NCBI GenBank assembly: GCA_004519485.1
Contig: CP038134.1
Location: 1,214,674 to 1,278,673 of the forward strand
DNA from: Nannochloropsis oceanica
Taxonomy: Eukaryota; Sar; Eustigmatophyceae; Eustigmatales; Monodopsidaceae
DNA length: 64,000 bases
Direction: 5' to 3'
Made by a program: the position numbers and the translations under genes. Below, in pieces: positions 57,348 through 64,000 of this stretch; within the stretch, counting starts at the first letter, position 1; each line of letters opens with the position of its first letter. The notes under the pieces were generated by a model, which saw nothing but the letters and a program-made list of their open reading frames with translations, was not told the DNA's origin and searched no databases.

Positions 57348-58899
57348 GGGGGGAGGGGGAGCTTGACGAGGCGTTGATGAATCTCCGTTTTCCCGCGCAG
57401 CACGAGACGGATTTTGTGGGTGCCGTGTTTAAGCTGGGGCTGAAGTGCTCTTCGCCGAAGGTGTTGATGGACCTGATGCCCATGACGGAGACTCTGACGA
57501 CAGAGCACATTAAGAGCCACCTGCAAAAATACCGGCTGCATGGAAATAGGAGCAAGGACGAGTTCGTGGAGGTGAGTCGAGAGGGAAGAGAGGGGGCACG
57601 GGGAAAAGGCGTGTATGGCAGGGTCGATACTTGGTGATGGATGAAGGTATGAAGAGGCGCCTGTAGAAGGATCGTTTGCAGGGTGCCTGTGAGGGATGGG
57701 GGAGGGAGGGAGGGAGGGAGAGAGGGAGGGAGGGAGGAGCGATTGGCACCTACGTCAACATCTACCTTGATCTCACCCATGTCCTCGCCCCACCCTTCTT
57801 CTGTCTTGCCCAGTACTTTAACGGTTACATGCGTGGACCGTTTGCAAGCTTCTGCGCCCGGCGCGAGTGGGAGCACGAGCGCGGGTCCGAGGGAGCGACT
57901 GGGGGAGGGGTCGAAGGCATCCTCCCTCCTTTGTTTGCGCACGGCCACCGGCGACTTCCACTGCCCATGAGCGGCGGGAGTCGACAGCACCACTTGCAGC
58001 AGGTTCAGATGCTGACGGTAGGTGGCAAGGGGAGGGCGGGAGGGAGGGAAGGAGGGAGAGAGAGAGGGCGTGTGCGGTGTTGACATGAAATGGGCTCTCC
58101 TCATTCCTCTCTTCTTTCCCTCCCTGCCATTCCTCCTTTCCTCCCTCCTCCTGAGTCTTCTCCTCTAAGACATTTTAAACTTTTATTATAATTATTATTA
58201 TTATATATAGATAAATAATTACATGCTAAACAAGATCACCATGCACTTATCCCCCCTCTCTCCCTCCCTCGCTCCCTCCTTCCCTCCCTCCCTCAGGGCC
58301 AACTGCTGCAGACACAGCTGGAGTTGCAGGCCCAGGTGCAGCACTACATCACCAGCCAGGTCAACATCCAATCCGAGCTTGTCAAGGACACAGTCTCCTC
58401 CTCCATGGAAGTCATCAGCGGAGCGAGGGAGGGAGGGAGGGAGGAAGGGCAGGAACGACAGTGCCAAGAGGAAGAGATGCTTCCTCCCTTGGTTGTAGAT
58501 GAGGAGGGGGGGGAGGGGAGGAGGAAGGGAGGGAAAGAATTTCCGCACTCTCCTTCCTCTGATAACCAGCTGTTGCCCTCGACGGCCATGGCGGCCGCGG
58601 CAGCAGCGTCCATCAGGGGAGGAGGGGAGGGATGGAGGGAGGGAGGGAGGGATGGAGGGAGAGGGCTCGAGGCCCTGGCAGCGGAGGCGAGGATTCTGGA
58701 AGAGGCGTCAAGGGCTCGCCGGCAGCACCACCAGGAGCAACAACAGCTGCATTATCAGCAACAAGATACATTGTCGTCGCTGGAGGATGACGAGGATGAC
58801 GAGGAGGACGAGGAGGACGAGGGAGGGAAGGAGGGAGGATGGGGGGAAGACAAGTCATTCCAGTCGCGGCCTCGAACTGTAACAGTGGTGGCTTTATGA
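56462..58899 (+). CDS. GARP/Myb-like (SHLQKYR) transcription factor
   Basis: Exons 56462-57571, 57814-58017 and 58297-58899 join in frame to 638 residues, with the start at ATG 56462 (MAGMTGQQQ). About 300 residues of Ser/Asn/Gly-rich disorder lead to one Myb-related GARP (G2-like) DNA-binding domain. It reads HETDFVGAVFKLGLKCSSPK, then LMDLMPMTETLTTEHIKSHL and QKYRLH. The recognition-helix signature SHLQKYR is intact. The first conserved Trp of the family (usually RLRWT.ELH) is not evident, since FPAQHETDF takes that place. Exon 3 encodes a Gln-rich coiled coil (LLQTQLELQAQVQHYITSQV), reminiscent of the MYB-CC arrangement of plant PHR1-type phosphate regulators, then an acidic tail. It is likely nuclear. 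The target genes cannot be inferred from this window. Confidence 0.85.
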
Positions 58900-59439
58900 G
58901 GGAGGGAGGGAGGGAGAGAGGGAGGGAGGGGGGCCAAACTGGACGTGGAGGGTACTGAGGAGAGGTCGAGACTGACTGTAGTATATGTGCCGGTGTCTGT
59001 CGTGTGATCGGATGGAGGGGAAATTGAATGCTACGAGTGGGAGGAGGAGGAGGAGGAGGAAAGGAGGGAGGGTGAGAAAGAAGGGAATGAGGATATCATA
59101 TGAGCCCAAGGTTGGTTTGATTAGGAAGACGGTACACATCGGTCACTCAGGAGATAGGTAGGAAGTCAGAGAAGGAGAGAAAAAAGGTGGATCGATGTAG
59201 AGATCGCATGAAGAGTAGATCATGGGAAGAGGAGGAGAAGAAGAAGAAATAGAAAGGAGGAAATATGGCACACAGGCACACAGAAGAAAAAGAGTACCGG
59301 TCATCATGATATTTTCAAGCAAGAGATCAGACATGCGGTAGGGGGAGGGGTAGGAAGTGCAGAAGATGAAAGCCGGTATGGCGACACGTTTTGACAGTTT
59401 TGAGAGGCGCTCACACGCACACACACACACGCACACACG

Positions 59440-59472
<33 letters not shown>

Positions 59473-59773
59473 GCAGGACTGATTTTTCATAAAAAATAAA
59501 GAATGACAACGAAAGCCAGAATGAAGAGTAAAAGAGGTATGGGCCAGTCCCACTTTTCTTTGAATCCTTTTCCCTTTCTCTGATCCTCATCCCTCGCCCT
59601 TTCTCCATTTCTTCAGGCAGTGAACATCTGTTCTTCCAGTAGTCCTTCTTTCGCCCTTCCCTACCTCCCTCCCTCGGCGCTGGAACAGCGCATCCAGAGG
59701 GAGAAAAAGAGCAGAAAACTTTCTTCTTCTACCCCTCCCTCCCTCTCTCCCTCGCTCCCTCCCCCCTTCCTTC
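58900..59773. other. Convergent 3' intergenic region with CA repeat
   Basis: These 874 bp lie between the converging GARP and PP2A stops. Apart from purine-rich repeats at the start and an (AC)n microsatellite, I see nothing in them. Confidence 0.5.
59411..59471 (+). repeat. (AC)n microsatellite
   Basis: About 30 AC dinucleotides, slightly interrupted by GC steps, lie in the convergent intergenic region between GARP and PP2A. Confidence 0.95.
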
Positions 59774-63011
<3,238 letters not shown>

Positions 63012-63725
63012 CACGTGTGTGTACGGAAGGAAAGATGGGAGGAGGGAGAGGGCAAGCGGAGAGGAAGGAGGTGGGCTGCGCCCAACGGCAGATGTGAAAA
63101 CACACCCCGCAGTCCCGTCTGTGATGTAGTAATCATGATAAAGGCCGTGAGTGTACGTTGGTCATGAAGGGTGAAGTGTTCTTATTTTCCATCTTTTCTT
63201 GTTGCTCCGAACATCATCGATCAACCACCATCATGCGGCGGCGACGAGGCGGAGGGAGGAGGTCGCTCCAAGAGCTTACCAGACGCAATAAGGAGGTCTG
63301 GAGGTGGACCTCCGCCAGGCCACCCCCCCCCAACCATCCACAGTCTCCTCCACTAAAAATCTCCATGGTCAGGCACGCATCCACCTGAATTTGATCAAAT
63401 AATACGCTACTTCGATACCTCGGCGACCTCATCAAAATAACCAAAATTACCTCGACTTCGACTCAACCTAGGCGGCGTCCATTTTTTCCGGTACACCGAC
63501 GTAACCATTCAGCCTCTAAAACACAGACATAGTTAAGTGGAGGGGCCGCATAATAGTTGTGTCGGGTTCCTCTTGGCATGTGAATCAAGAGGCCCTGCTT
63601 CCACCACGTTGCCTTATTTCTTCCTCCCTCCCTGCCCCGCGTCCCTCACAGCCTACAGCCAACGCCCGCCCGCCCTCGCTAAACTTACAGCGCGCGCATT
63701 ACCACGCAATAATAAAAGCGTCATC
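63012..63725. promoter_or_regulatory. Divergent intergenic region PP2A/PRP18
   Basis: These 714 bp separate divergent start codons and should hold both promoters. No ORF or distinctive motif is seen. Confidence 0.45.
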
Positions 63726-64000
63726 ATGGAAGCCATCAAGGCGGAGCTGGCTAGGAAAAAGCAGGAGAAACTCGCGGCTGCCGCGGCATCGGGTACGCCC
63801 CATGCCCCCTTCCTCCCTCCGCTCCCTCCCTTTTCATCCTTCTCTCCCCGCCCTTCACCCGTCTATCTTCTTCCCTCGCACAAACTTATGCATATATACA
63901 GGTGCAAATGGCGGCAGGGGCAGTGCGCCGGGCGGGACCAAGTATTTTCGACAAGGTGATGTCATTAAAGCCGAGGCGGAGAAACGGGCCGCCGAGCAGG
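63726..64000 (+). CDS. PRP18: Pre-mRNA splicing factor PRP18 (partial, first two exons)
   Basis: PRP18 is a U5 snRNP-associated factor for the second step of splicing. Exon 1 is 63726-63792 and exon 2 starts at 63902 and runs off the right edge. The spliced frame reads MEAIKAELARKKQEKLAAAA, then a short Gly/Ser linker, then GGTKYFRQGDVIKAEAEKRA. The start (M..(I/L)KAE(I/L).RKK) and the KYF(K/R)..D/E block followed by a charged helix are the N-terminal signature of PRP18. Only 55 residues are visible, so the catalytically important C-terminal helical domain is not in this window. Confidence 0.82.

Overview
The window looks like nuclear DNA of a microalga, most likely a eustigmatophyte of the Nannochloropsis/Microchloropsis type. 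This is an inference. The evidence is compact GC-rich DNA and eukaryotic gene families with many short spliceosomal introns. Those introns use GTACGT, GTAGGG or GTAAGT donors and YAG acceptors and are packed with CCCTCC/GGGAGG tracts. A plant-type ethylene-binding receptor sits beside animal/plant-type CUL1, PP2A and COQ3 genes. I saw no operons, transposons, CRISPR arrays, rRNA or tRNA genes.

Layout, left to right: the 5' part of UTP6 (minus, runs off the left edge); NAD(P)HX dehydratase NAXD (plus); a secreted family-5 glycosyl hydrolase with five exons (plus); a very large minus-strand gene of about 31 exons (8931-20858) for an unrecognised nuclear protein of about 2,450 residues; an unrecognised ten-exon gene (plus, 21482-24304); two divergent MAP-kinase-kinase paralogues (minus 24686-28707, plus 29560-33945); a coiled-coil protein (plus); a small type I membrane protein (minus); CUL1 with 24 exons (plus, 39296-45621); a 3 kb gene-poor stretch; an ethylene-receptor-like protein without a kinase (minus); COQ3 (minus); a Borealin-like chromosomal passenger subunit (plus); a GARP/SHLQKYR transcription factor (plus); the PP2A catalytic subunit with ten exons (minus); and the first two exons of PRP18 (plus, runs off the right edge).

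The genes are mostly unrelated housekeeping functions: ribosome biogenesis, metabolite repair, ubiquinone synthesis, ubiquitin ligation, dephosphorylation, splicing and mitosis. The one local functional cluster is the head-to-head MAPKK pair. These two share a kinase core, a large insert at the same place in the N-lobe and a common C-terminal module, so they look like an inverted tandem duplication that then diverged.

The exon models were built by hand from splice signals. Every junction I report keeps frame. For UTP6, GH5, CUL1, COQ3, PP2A, Borealin and PRP18 the spliced protein also matches a family I know. The most unusual observations are the kinase-less ethylene receptor, a kinase-domain exon lying antisense inside a CUL1 intron, the MAPKK pair (one with a CaaX tail, one with an activation loop lacking the usual phosphosites), the giant nuclear protein with a recurring recombinase-arm-like motif, and introns whose two ends are complementary.
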